From an uncultured Eggerthellaceae bacterium (GTDB lineage Bacteria; Actinomycetota; Coriobacteriia; Coriobacteriales; Eggerthellaceae), in assembly GCA_946618265.1 (NCBI GenBank), contig CAMOLA010000009.1:1-43764 (forward strand): DNA of 43,764 nt, read 5' to 3'. The stretch's first letter is position 1. Every line of letters starts with the position of its first letter. A model generated the notes under the pieces. The model did no database searches and was not told where the DNA came from. It saw nothing but the letters and a program-made list of their open reading frames with translations. Position numbers and translations under genes: made by a program. This document shows, piece by piece, positions 8,801 through 16,359 of the stretch.

Positions 8801-9472
8801 TACGCCATCAAGTACTTTTTCTATCGTCTGACTGGTAAAACGTTCCGATTTTTCGGCAGGCACATTTGATACGGCGGCAACAGAGCATTTGTGATTGGTG
8901 AGCTCATCGAGCGGATCCTCATCCCAGTCGACGACCTCCGAACCGGGGAAATTACCCTTTAAGGCCTGCATGATTCGTTTCTTAAGGCTATCAACGTCCT
9001 CGTTCGAATTCGAATTCTTAGCGTTCATCACTCCAATAAACGCATCTACCGAAGAATGCGTACGGTAGAAAATTAGGGCAATATTGCAGTACTCCCGCGA
9101 AACGACATCGTATACGTTCACGAGCTTCTCGAGACTATTCTCTTCGGGGTCCACAACCCACTTTCCGATACGCATGAACCTGACGTTGTTCCCGGGGTTG
9201 AAACCGCCCTCGTACTCACACGATGGATTTACGGGTGCATACCGCTCTTTTATCTCGGGAAGCTGCGCGTTGAATATCTCCACGGCGCACGCTGCGAGCA
9301 ACCGTTCCGTCCGCTCAACGGCCGCAGGATCGTCCATCTCAGGCTTACCTTCGAGGTAGGCCTCCCTAGCCTCCCACACGCTCTCGAGCTGCTCGGGGCT
9401 CAGCTGGGAGACCCTAGCAACGGCGTCGCCAGCCTTTTTAGCACCTTTGATGATCGCGTCCTTGATTCCCAT
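5900..9472 (-). CDS. HerA/VirB4-like ATPase with low-complexity insert
   Basis: The product is a 1190-aa P-loop ATPase. Walker A is GSTGTGKTNT at about residues 679-688 and Walker B LTILEEAHNLL at about 906-916. A downstream FVIADQAPGLLD...NTNTKIIMRLPD segment is typical of HerA/TraG/VirB4 (DUF87) DNA- or protein-pumping hexamers. The N-terminal 250 residues form a separate alpha/beta domain. Residues about 270-480 are an unusual Ser/Thr/Ala/Asn/Gly-rich stretch with almost no aromatics. The C-terminus is helical. It starts at ATG 9472 (GGAGGG, 10-nt spacing), 5 nt after the dynamin-like gene stop, and is 1 nt from the nuclease gene. Roles could be translocating the nuclease, pumping DNA to it, or sensing; only the ATPase assignment is firm. 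Confidence 0.88.
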   Translation of the reverse strand: MGIKDAIIKGAKKAGDAVARVSQLSPEQLESVWEAREAYLEGKPEMDDPAAVERTERLLAACAVEIFNAQLPEIKERYAPVNPSCEYEGGFNPGNNVRFMRIGKWVVDPEENSLEKLVNVYDVVSREYCNIALIFYRTHSSVDAFIGVMNAKNSNSNEDVDSLKKRIMQALKGNFPGSEVVDWDEDPLDELTNHKCSVAAVSNVPAEKSERFTSQTIEKVLDGVVPEAGKPYAIVLLASPIRDVAERKMRLAELHTSLAPYASWQTGYTYSDSASVMAGATVGVNAGVSAGVQNGTNTSIANNASVADQTSDAQTQQSSDAISDAETHMEQTGEGRTRSTQEGSSEQVQAGFSLTENVSHSVGTNASANVGVPGANATAGVSSETTLGMSAQESISRAKTTTHSTSDALSTSKAVADTVGRTVSKTTGEAVTKTLGRAVTRGVARTAGAFRSTSLGGNIGASFARTSSVTATIGKNETITQTFSNYAVKHALEVLESQMERYDLASALGMWDFAAYFIGEDHEVVGNAANSYLALTQGEESHMSFAAVNLWRGDMADAQWESRSAKAICEYLHDLRHPIFGLVEGLIEREPESAAFPVLTSATTALSGKELAYSLNFPRKSVPGLPVIECVGFGRSVSRFVDFVEDDGSIDLGRVFHMHQEEPARVFLSRRSLASHVFVTGSTGTGKTNTVCRIIDQAMSSDVGFLVIEPAKGEYKDVYGGEDGVAVYATNPNVAPLLKINPFSFPEGVHVLEHLDRLIEVFNVCWPMYAAMPAVLKDAVERSYVDCGWDLIESTNRYGEGLYPCFADVAKNVRAILDESEYDAENKGAYKGSLLTRLKSLTNGINGMVFADDEVSAEDLFDSRAIIDLSRVGSLETKSLIMGLLVLKLQEHRMVTSRGANLPLKHLTILEEAHNLLKRASSVQQGEGGNLMGKSVEMISNAIAEMRTYGEGFVIADQAPGLLDMAAIRNTNTKIIMRLPDLSDRELAGRAAGLNDSQIVELARLPKGVAAVYQNDWIEPVLCKVGKAEEGRRFEYVRATSASSERDEGDTRRALAVASALARCERLSGSATLDELREALSQLGLSASLRVSALKMLENPPEEPRMTKLAPLMAALFPEVSEAALRAIERTSEVSEWTKAVESAVKRTVGSDLEDVVRRTIVQGCIQNCVLNELHNDAAFKDWYLRGGMK

Positions 9473-9477
9473 GGATT

Positions 9478-12033
9478 CTATTCCCTCCAGCTAAGCATCT
9501 GCGAAACGGTATTGCTGCAAAGCTCTATGATTACAAGCTTTTCGGTCAAGTCATTTATCCGTTCGGTATCCTCGCGTATGATTTCGACATGGTTATGCAA
9601 CACTGGGTTGTAATCGGTGATATTGCCCACAATTTGCCCGAGCAAGTCTTGCAACCAATTCTTGAAGCTGATTTCGTGGTTCGCCTTAACGGTCACCATC
9701 ACTTCTTTAAGGGCACGCTTGATTTCGGAATTGTACACGTTCCTGAGCTTGCCCAGATTAAGCCTCGAGGATTCGACAATCACGAGATTCCATAACCTGA
9801 AACCCTTTTCGAGCTCCGATTTGACGAAGATGTCGTCCGTTTCGCTTGCCAGCTCCAAAGGAGGGTACTGGATGATAATTCTGGCGAGCTCGTCTCGCTT
9901 CTCCTTCAAGAGCACGGCGTTCGTAGTTGCAAGTTGACGAAGGGAATCTCTCGCAGCCTCCGCACGCGCACCCCAATACGACTGCGAAGCCTCGTCTACA
10001 TCCTTCGACATCGAAGCAATCGCTCCTTCGAAGTCTTCGCGGACACCTTCGAGCAACTTGTCCGAAGCGTTGCTATCAGCTTGCTGTTCGGCCTCAAGCA
10101 CCGAAACCTGCTTATCCTTCCACCTGCCGATGTTGCCCGCAAGCCTTGTGAACGCCCTACCAAGGGTATTAGCGCTGTTGGTATTGAAGGCATCGGAAAT
10201 GTCATTGAAGAAATCATCGCCGATTGCTTTGCGGGCATTTTCGGCATCAGCCACATAGCCATCGTAATCGTCAAGTTCACGCATATCTCGAACAAGAGTC
10301 GCTTCCAGACCAGCCAAATCGCCATATTCTACGGACCACTTATCGGGATCAAAGTCCACCTCAACAGCGGCAGAATAAGAGGAAACCGCATCGCTTTCAA
10401 TCACCGCACACGACTCTTCTAGGCTGCGGACAAGCTCAGCCTTATCCCTATCAAGAGCTTCCTCGCGCGCCTTCTTCGAAAACTCACGGCGCACTTTTGC
10501 AGCCTCAATCTCAGCAATCGTCGCCTCGGTAATGCCCTTGAACAGAGCCTCGGATTGGTGACACTTGTTATAAGCCGCGTACTTTTCCGCAAATAGCTCA
10601 ATCTCGCGTTCAACACAGTAAAGACCACTGTTTGCATACAGGAGATCGTCGCACGCCTCGGATTCCCGTACCGTTCTATCCCATATTTGACCAGGCAGGA
10701 TATTATAGCGATAGAGCGTCTTGTAAAAACGGCTTTCTGGGTTTGTATACTTGCGCTCTTGGTCTTCGAACCTTTCGGCGTAGTAATCGCTCGCAAACAC
10801 GCCTTTCGTTTTCGACCCAAGCCCCAGTATGGAAGAAACAAAGTAGATGCCCTGGGCATAAAGGTTGCGTGGGACACCCATAGCCATCGTCTTCTTAATG
10901 TCGTCGTCGTCAAAACCCTTTGCAGGCAACGCAGCTGCATCGGCTTTGTTTACAATCACCATCGCAAAGCGCTCATCAATTGCCTCGATTTGCGATATTT
11001 CACCGTAGAGCTCGACGTTATCTTTGCTATCGAGCGAATCATATGTCGCTACATAAACTGGCAATCCATTAGACAGCCCCGTCATGGCATCTTTGAGAAC
11101 CCTGAGATGATCAGCGTTCGAAACGGTGTTCGACCCAGGAGTATCGAGAATTACAAACTCTCTACCTTGACCCCATTTGTTGGATTTGCAGAAGGGGACG
11201 TTAACGTCAATTTTGTCGGATATAGCAGTCCCGCCATCGGGATCACGGAAACTGTTTACGGCCTCGAGCACCCGATTCATGCTCGTAACAAGACCAGGCT
11301 CTTCCAGCCCAGACAACGCTTCTGCAACTCTCAGATCCAAAGCGCTCCCACCGGGAATTCCGTTTGCGACAAGCCCGTTTTCGCCAAACTCTAACGTAAC
11401 GCCTTCTTCGAGATACTGGAACTTTATCGTGCCTTTATCCGCATAGGAAGACCGCGCTATCTGATACACCTTGGCAGTAACCGGCTCATCGCCGCTCGGA
11501 AGCAGCTCGCATCCAATAAGGGCATTTATAAACGTCGATTTACCCGCACTGCAGTTTCCCAAAACGCAGATTGGAATGACATCGCTTGACACGTCGTAAA
11601 ACTTCTCGAGGTCAGCAACAATGCGCTCGTCTTTGAAAACACACTCGTCGACAAGCGGACGAATGTATCGGAAAACCTCAACAATTGCGGGCAACACATC
11701 CCTCGCATTTGGGAGGCTGCGCCCGTCGCGCTCTAAAACGACCTTGTCAGCATACGCCTCTGTTTCGCATACGGCTGCAAGCTCCAAATACTCGTCATCT
11801 GCGCCTTCGAACACTATTCTGATGGGAGCATTACCGGTTCGATACTCGTTCAGAATTACGTCGACGATCTCCTTGGCCTTGAACGGAAAGAACCCGCGAG
11901 CCAACTCGTCGTTCAACAAGCGACTATTGGGATTGGTCTCGTAGGTTATCGGCACCCAGCCGTTATCCCATCGCTGGAAGACCATCGACCTCTCATACGG
12001 GTTGCTAACTATCTTAACTAGAGTCTCGGCCAT
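9478..12033 (-). CDS. Dynamin-like large GTPase
   Basis: The product is an 851-aa GTPase. Start ATG 12033 has GAGGTGG 6 nt upstream; the frame is open further upstream but without a ribosome site. The G1 motif is GNCSAGKST (about 157-165), G3 is LDTPGS (about 294-299) and G4 is VNKAD (about 362-366), spaced as in dynamin-family proteins. A 140-aa N-terminal domain precedes the GTPase. Helical and coiled-coil regions form the C-terminal 450 residues, including an amphipathic NTLGRAFTRLAGNIGRWKD segment. No obvious transmembrane pair is seen. It is the first gene of the operon with the HerA-type ATPase, WHH nuclease and SUKH protein. Bacterial dynamins remodel membranes and some act in phage defence (for example Eleos); this four-gene context differs. 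Confidence 0.88.
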   Translation of the reverse strand: MAETLVKIVSNPYERSMVFQRWDNGWVPITYETNPNSRLLNDELARGFFPFKAKEIVDVILNEYRTGNAPIRIVFEGADDEYLELAAVCETEAYADKVVLERDGRSLPNARDVLPAIVEVFRYIRPLVDECVFKDERIVADLEKFYDVSSDVIPICVLGNCSAGKSTFINALIGCELLPSGDEPVTAKVYQIARSSYADKGTIKFQYLEEGVTLEFGENGLVANGIPGGSALDLRVAEALSGLEEPGLVTSMNRVLEAVNSFRDPDGGTAISDKIDVNVPFCKSNKWGQGREFVILDTPGSNTVSNADHLRVLKDAMTGLSNGLPVYVATYDSLDSKDNVELYGEISQIEAIDERFAMVIVNKADAAALPAKGFDDDDIKKTMAMGVPRNLYAQGIYFVSSILGLGSKTKGVFASDYYAERFEDQERKYTNPESRFYKTLYRYNILPGQIWDRTVRESEACDDLLYANSGLYCVEREIELFAEKYAAYNKCHQSEALFKGITEATIAEIEAAKVRREFSKKAREEALDRDKAELVRSLEESCAVIESDAVSSYSAAVEVDFDPDKWSVEYGDLAGLEATLVRDMRELDDYDGYVADAENARKAIGDDFFNDISDAFNTNSANTLGRAFTRLAGNIGRWKDKQVSVLEAEQQADSNASDKLLEGVREDFEGAIASMSKDVDEASQSYWGARAEAARDSLRQLATTNAVLLKEKRDELARIIIQYPPLELASETDDIFVKSELEKGFRLWNLVIVESSRLNLGKLRNVYNSEIKRALKEVMVTVKANHEISFKNWLQDLLGQIVGNITDYNPVLHNHVEIIREDTERINDLTEKLVIIELCSNTVSQMLSWRE

Positions 12034-12040
12034 AACGTCC

Positions 12041-12069
12041 ACCTCATTTGTAGTATGCGTTAATGAGGT
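12041..12069 (-). promoter_or_regulatory. Inverted repeat covering the Shine-Dalgarno of the dynamin-like gene
   Basis: ACCTCATT and AATGAGGT, 13 nt apart on the mRNA strand, are perfectly complementary. The second arm includes the AGGT of the ribosome-binding site for the ATG at 12033. It could be a hairpin that masks translation start or, as DNA, an operator. Confidence 0.45.
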
Positions 12070-12829
12070 CATTTTACTACCAGAAATAAAGCATCCGTTT
12101 ATGGCAATCCGCATCAGGCATCGCGCCCTGCAATAACTTTTGAGCTCAACTGTTTTTTGAGCCCGCTCGACCGCCGCGATTCGCCCCGCGGCAACTTTGA
12201 CCCTCGCTCGAGCCACAATAGGCCAAGCCGCTGAGATAGCGGCCAAGCCTGGGGGAACCGCATAAGAACGCCAACAACTCTTTCTTGGCGTTAAACCCAT
12301 CACCATTCCGCTTACGACGGGAAAGAGAGCATGCATGGCGTTGCGCCCGGTCGGCCACCCGCGATCACCATTTACGCTTCGTAAGGAAGATCCTGTCAAT
12401 TTTGATTCGCCTGGCGTCTTTGTTCTCACTTGATATGGGCTGGTCGATGTCGCTCTGCCATCTCCTTACCGCTTTGCCTACGCTCCCTTGCCGCCATTGC
12501 ACCTGATAAACCTCAACTCGTAAGGTCTAAAATCCACCTCCACGCCAACGAAACGCAAGTCCAAATCGTTAATATAAACAGTCTCATGAATGGCAAGCTT
12601 TCTTATCAGTGGATAAATAAGCCTGACACCAACAATTCCGTACAAAGGCCGCAACGCTGCCCTGCGAAACGCACCCACTTGCAGCTGCCCATACGCACGA
12701 GATCCCACTCTGCAAAACGCATCCGCAAACAGATATCTCACGCACGCGAACTCGAGCGCTCCAAGCCAGACAACCAGCTCGCTAAGCCCATTTCGGAAAT
12801 CGCGCGATCAACCCGACTCCCCAAACGAC
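12070..12829. other. Gene-free stretch between dynamin operon and ion channel
   Basis: This 760-nt interval has no convincing gene. It contains the diverged repeat copies at 12660-12745 and presumably the promoter of the dynamin operon, for which I found no clear -35/-10 pair. A minus-strand frame at about 12478-12600 reads KLAIHETVYINDLDLRFVGV and looks protein-like. Its upstream part runs through the repeats, so it may be a gene relic. Confidence 0.4.
12660..12745. repeat. Two diverged copies of the 571-931 intergenic repeat
   Basis: CCTGCGAAACGC (12661-12672) and CTCTGCAAAACGCATCC (about 12708-12724) lie 48 nt apart. Their flanks match the inverted-orientation copy at 751-790 (CACCCCGCAAAACGCGTCC) with a few changes. 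Both are in an intergenic gap, as is the first array. Confidence 0.5.
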
Positions 12830-13606
12830 TTAGCGCAACTTGCCTTCGTCGGTCGACGCACGCTGATCGAGCTCGCGCGAACCCTCATCGGACCCGCGTC
12901 CGACGCCGTCACCCTCTCCACCCCCGATTTCCTCCAGCAATCCTGCCGTTAGAATGCTAGCTGGCAACGCAACGATTGCGATTCCTATAAGGGAGGACAG
13001 CATGGCTATACCACGCCCAACGTCGCTCGCTGGATAAAGGTCGCCATAACCCACCGTAGTCAAGCTCACCACAGACCAATAGACCGCATCAAAGAACCTC
13101 GGAAACGTCTCGTGCTCGACATTGAACATAACCATCGCGCTAAGGAGCACATACATTGCAGCGAACGCCAACACCACTAGCAGCTGCCCTCGCTTGCGAT
13201 TGAATGCAGCTACGAGCGCATTGACGCTTTTGCTATAGCGGATAAGCCTAAACGCGCGTAATGCGCGTAAAAGCCTGAGCACCCTAAGAGCCTTCCACGC
13301 CTGATTAAGCGCAAGAAACGTTGGAAGGATCGTCACCAAATCGATAATCGCCATTGGCGTGAAGGGGTAGATGATAAACGACGCGGCTCCCCTCCCCAGT
13401 TTCAAGTCCGCCGTCGACCAGCGCGCCAGGTAGTCAACAATAAAAACGGTGACGCAAACGTATTCCAATACGTCAAGCGCAAAGCTTTCTTCCCAGAAGC
13501 AGAGCGGCATTAACGAAGCGATGATGAAAACGGTCATGATGCGCCCATATTGGACAGACGCCTTCGAATCGCCCTCGAGTATGTCGTACAACTGCCCACG
13601 CATCAT
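12830..13606 (-). CDS. Voltage-gated-type potassium channel (six-helix ion transport protein)
   Basis: The 258-aa product has the Kv/KvAP layout: S1-S3 helices in the first 100 residues, an Arg-repeat S4 (LRVLRLLRALRAFRLIRY, about 104-121), S5, a pore loop with the K+ filter TTVGYGD (about 184-190) and S6 (IAMLSSLIGIAIVALPASIL). A short charged C-terminus lacks an RCK/TrkA domain. It acts in the cytoplasmic membrane as a K+-selective channel. I chose the ATG at 13606 because homology-like sequence begins there (MRGQLYDILEGDSK); no clear ribosome site is seen and a TTG at 13657 is in frame. The gene stands alone, with 800 nt to the next minus-strand gene. Confidence 0.88.
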   Translation of the reverse strand: MMRGQLYDILEGDSKASVQYGRIMTVFIIASLMPLCFWEESFALDVLEYVCVTVFIVDYLARWSTADLKLGRGAASFIIYPFTPMAIIDLVTILPTFLALNQAWKALRVLRLLRALRAFRLIRYSKSVNALVAAFNRKRGQLLVVLAFAAMYVLLSAMVMFNVEHETFPRFFDAVYWSVVSLTTVGYGDLYPASDVGRGIAMLSSLIGIAIVALPASILTAGLLEEIGGGEGDGVGRGSDEGSRELDQRASTDEGKLR

Positions 13607-13805
13607 GTCGAACACTTTACTACACCAGCTACTACAGCCCTTACATCCTTTCAGCAAGCACTAACGAAAAAAGCGGCAGCTTGGGTACAATCAGCAGCAA
13701 CAACCAGCATGCCACAAAACGGGGAAGCGCGGACGCCTGCCGCTGAGCCGCCGGCAAACAATCCGCGCTAAAGCTGTTTCCCTTCAATTATCCCGAGCAG
13801 ACGCC

Positions 13806-14810
13806 CTATCCGCACACCTTGCAGCAACGGCTCCTTCCACTATCGCTAACGCTGCCGCTCAGAATGGTCCGCGACCTCGAGAGCGTCGGGCAATCGCTCG
13901 ACAGGTGATACACTTCCCCATTTGGCGTCCAGTACACTGTGCCGACCGCACGCGACCCCGACGAGCCCGACGAAGACTTCTTGGCCTTCTTGTATATCTT
14001 GAAGGTGACGGTCTTCGAACCCCTGTAGTTCCCGATGCCTTTAATCTTTATCTTCGCGGTGCCAGCCTTTTTATTATTGCTGTACGAAAGCTTGTAGTCG
14101 CGGCCCTTCTTCAGCTTCTTGCCAGCCAACTTGACCTTTGGCTTTGGCGCGATCTTGGAGCCCGTGTACTTCTTCTTGGAAATGCTTGCCACCTTCGCCT
14201 TGCCAAGCGACGCCTTCGCGATCTTGAACTTCACGACCTTCGTGCCGTTGTAGTTCCCCTTGCCCACGATGGACACTTTGGCCTTGCCGGCGTTCTTATT
14301 GTTGCTGTAAGCAAGCTTGTAATCGCGGCCCTTCTTGAGGGTCTTCTTTCCATACTTAACCTTAAGCTTCGGCTTGTGGGCCTTGCCGTTGTACGTCGTC
14401 GCCTTGATCTTGGAGACTTTAGCCTTCGAGACGGGATATGCAATCCGGAACGTCTTCGAAATCGATCCCGTATAGCCGACCAGCCCTGTCGCGGTCACCG
14501 TTGCCGTCCCCACCTTGGTGTTGGCTTTGTACGTTAGCTTGAAGTCGGATCCGTACTTGAGCGTGGCAGACCCGACTTTGATCGTGGGAACGGGTTTTAC
14601 GGCCTTGCCCGTGTAGTCATAAACGCTCTTCGGCAACACCATTGATGCCGAAGAAATGCTTGTCGCCTGCGCCGGCGCACCAGCCTGCTCCATGCCCGAA
14701 ACCAAAGACCCCTGGCCTTCGACGGCAAATGCTACCGCTGACAGCGACATCGAAAACGCCACTGCGATAACGAGCATAATTGCCGATATGGCACCCTTCC
14801 ATTTGTTCAT
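13806..14810 (-). CDS. Secreted protein with three Lys-rich beta repeats and Cys tail
   Basis: The product is 334 aa. MNKWKGAISAIMLVIAVAFS begins a signal peptide ending near AFA-VEG. ATG 14810 follows AAGGGGTGCAGA. Three tandem repeats of about 65 residues occupy roughly 64-122, 133-190 and 202-265. Each contains YTGK/YNGK..KP, then KKLKKGRDYKLSYSNN, KAGTAKIKIKG, GNYRGSKTVTFKI, a pattern common in coriobacterial and clostridial surface proteins. Repeats two and three are nearly identical in places. The last 45 residues form a small domain with YHLSSDC and CCKVC, comparable to the tails of the next two surface genes. It is probably exported and surface-associated; no enzymatic domain is visible. 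Confidence 0.85.
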   Translation of the reverse strand: MNKWKGAISAIMLVIAVAFSMSLSAVAFAVEGQGSLVSGMEQAGAPAQATSISSASMVLPKSVYDYTGKAVKPVPTIKVGSATLKYGSDFKLTYKANTKVGTATVTATGLVGYTGSISKTFRIAYPVSKAKVSKIKATTYNGKAHKPKLKVKYGKKTLKKGRDYKLAYSNNKNAGKAKVSIVGKGNYNGTKVVKFKIAKASLGKAKVASISKKKYTGSKIAPKPKVKLAGKKLKKGRDYKLSYSNNKKAGTAKIKIKGIGNYRGSKTVTFKIYKKAKKSSSGSSGSRAVGTVYWTPNGEVYHLSSDCPTLSRSRTILSGSVSDSGRSRCCKVCG

Positions 14811-15118
14811 TCTGCACCCCTTCCCCGCTGTGCTACATGGCACTCAGCATAGCACCAAGGACGGAATTCTGCATTAGTAGCATTCTCAAAAGGCGATCAT
14901 CGACGCTCCTCATAAGCAGCTGTCGCAAACAGAAGGACGATCACCGCTGAACTTTAGGAGAATGTCCTCAACCTACCACCCCTCGGGCACATACCTTAGA
15001 ATGGGAAAGCGGGGATCAAGCCAGCGTGAGCCCCGAGCAATAAAGGACCGAATCCAAGCGAGTGCCTATCCAAGCGCCAGCAACCGTCACGCCGCTCGAT
15101 ACATGGCAGTAAAAAACG
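14811..15118. other. Divergent intergenic region
   Basis: The 308 nt lie between the divergent repeat-protein and nuclease genes and must hold both promoters. I see no convincing -35/-10 pair, hairpin with T tract or small gene in it. Confidence 0.4.
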
Positions 15119-16243
15119 ATGGAAACCAACCAGCCCGACACATCCACAAACCGACATCCCCGCCGTTGGGCGGTGGTGGTTGTCGCGCTCATCGCAATCT
15201 GCGCGGCCGCCGCCTTGACGCTGCAGATCGGCGGCCAGCACTTGGGCAGACAGGTCGCCGCTCCATCTTCGGCCGTGCGCACCCACGACGTCGCCGTCAG
15301 CTTATCCGACATCCCGGCCTATGCCGGCAAACCTTCGGTCGAGGTCAACGGCAACCAGCCCGCCTTTACCGACGAAGAGCTGATCAGCGACTCCTTCGAG
15401 TCGTACAGCGAGCTCGACGAGCTGGGGAGATGCGGGCAGGCGTACGCGCTCGTCGGCCGCGAGACGATGCCCCAGGGGAAGCGCCGCAGCATCGGCATGA
15501 TCAAGCCGAGCGGCTGGCAGCTCTCGGAATACGACTGGATCGACGGGCGCTACCTGTTCAACCGTTGCCACCTGATCGCCTTTGCGCTGGCTGGCGAAAA
15601 CGACAACCCGCTCAACCTCATCACCGGCACGCGGACGATGAACGCGCAAGGAATGCTCCCCTTCGAGGAAAGGGTCGCCGCCTACATCGACCGCACGGGG
15701 AACCACGTGCTCTACTGCGTCACGCCGATGTACGCGGGAGACGACCTCGTGGCGTCGGGCGTGCTGATGGAGGCGAGATCGGTCGAGGACGACGGCTCGG
15801 GCGTCGCCTTCTGCGTCTGGTGCTACAACGTCGAGCCGGGCGTCGTCATCGACTACGCCACGGGAGAAAACCGCGCCGGCGACCCGATGACCGAGCGGTA
15901 TGCCGAAAGCGGGCAGGCGGGCGCGGACGCGAAGCCGACGGGCGACTCCCCGGACTCGCCGTCAGCCGGGGCCGACGGAACGCGCAATTCCGACGGCCGC
16001 GAAGGCGCAGCGGACGCCGGCGCAGCTGCCGCAGCCGGCGCGGCAACGGCCTCATCGACGACTTCCCAGCCAGCGCACGAGCGGGCCCAAACCTACGTCC
16101 TCAACGTGAACACGCATCGGTTCCACCACCCCGACTGCGCCTCCGTCCCCACCATCAAGGAAAAGAACAAGCGCGTAGTCGAAGCGACGAGATCTGACCT
16201 CGAAGCGAAGGGCTTCAAGCCCTGCGGGGTGTGCAAGCCGTAA
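15119..16243 (+). CDS. Membrane-anchored or secreted EndA-type DNA/RNA non-specific endonuclease
   Basis: The product is 374 aa. An N-terminal membrane segment (WAVVVVALIAICAAAALTL, about 17-35) serves as signal or anchor. The nuclease core at about 60-245 carries FNRCHLIAFALAGENDNPLN and NLITGTRTMN, matching the EndA/Spd-type Endonuclease_NS_2 family (pattern dRgHLiA..l.G....NLi.gt...N). The His of RCH is the expected general base and the Asn of TRTMN region the Mg2+ ligand. An Ala/Gly/Ser-rich linker (about 265-320) leads to a C-terminal YVLNVNTHRFHHPDC...CGVCKP tail resembling Ada-type metal-binding domains. The ATG at 15119 has only a weak GGCAG upstream. Likely roles are extracellular nucleic-acid degradation or uptake. 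Confidence 0.9.
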   Translation: METNQPDTSTNRHPRRWAVVVVALIAICAAAALTLQIGGQHLGRQVAAPSSAVRTHDVAVSLSDIPAYAGKPSVEVNGNQPAFTDEELISDSFESYSELDELGRCGQAYALVGRETMPQGKRRSIGMIKPSGWQLSEYDWIDGRYLFNRCHLIAFALAGENDNPLNLITGTRTMNAQGMLPFEERVAAYIDRTGNHVLYCVTPMYAGDDLVASGVLMEARSVEDDGSGVAFCVWCYNVEPGVVIDYATGENRAGDPMTERYAESGQAGADAKPTGDSPDSPSAGADGTRNSDGREGAADAGAAAAAGAATASSTTSQPAHERAQTYVLNVNTHRFHHPDCASVPTIKEKNKRVVEATRSDLEAKGFKPCGVCKP

Positions 16244-16359
16244 TCGCGAGGAGCGCTTTTCGGCTCGTCGCCCTCTTAACTAGCCCGATACGCCTGAACC
16301 CCTTCTCGTAAAACGCCCTGAAGCACAAGCTTCGCAGATAGAATCGCCGTCATCAACTA

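Noticed and set aside
12034..12429. Upstream extension of the dynamin-like protein
   Set aside because: The frame is open but Arg/Ala-rich, lacks a ribosome site, and the ATG at 12033 has a strong one.
12478..12741. A small minus-strand gene of 87 codons
   Set aside because: Part of it runs through the repeat copies and there is no ribosome site; at most it is a relic.
14962..16197. A 411-codon plus-strand frame overlapping the EndA-type nuclease
   Set aside because: It is an Arg-rich out-of-frame shadow; the nuclease frame has the catalytic motifs and signal segment.
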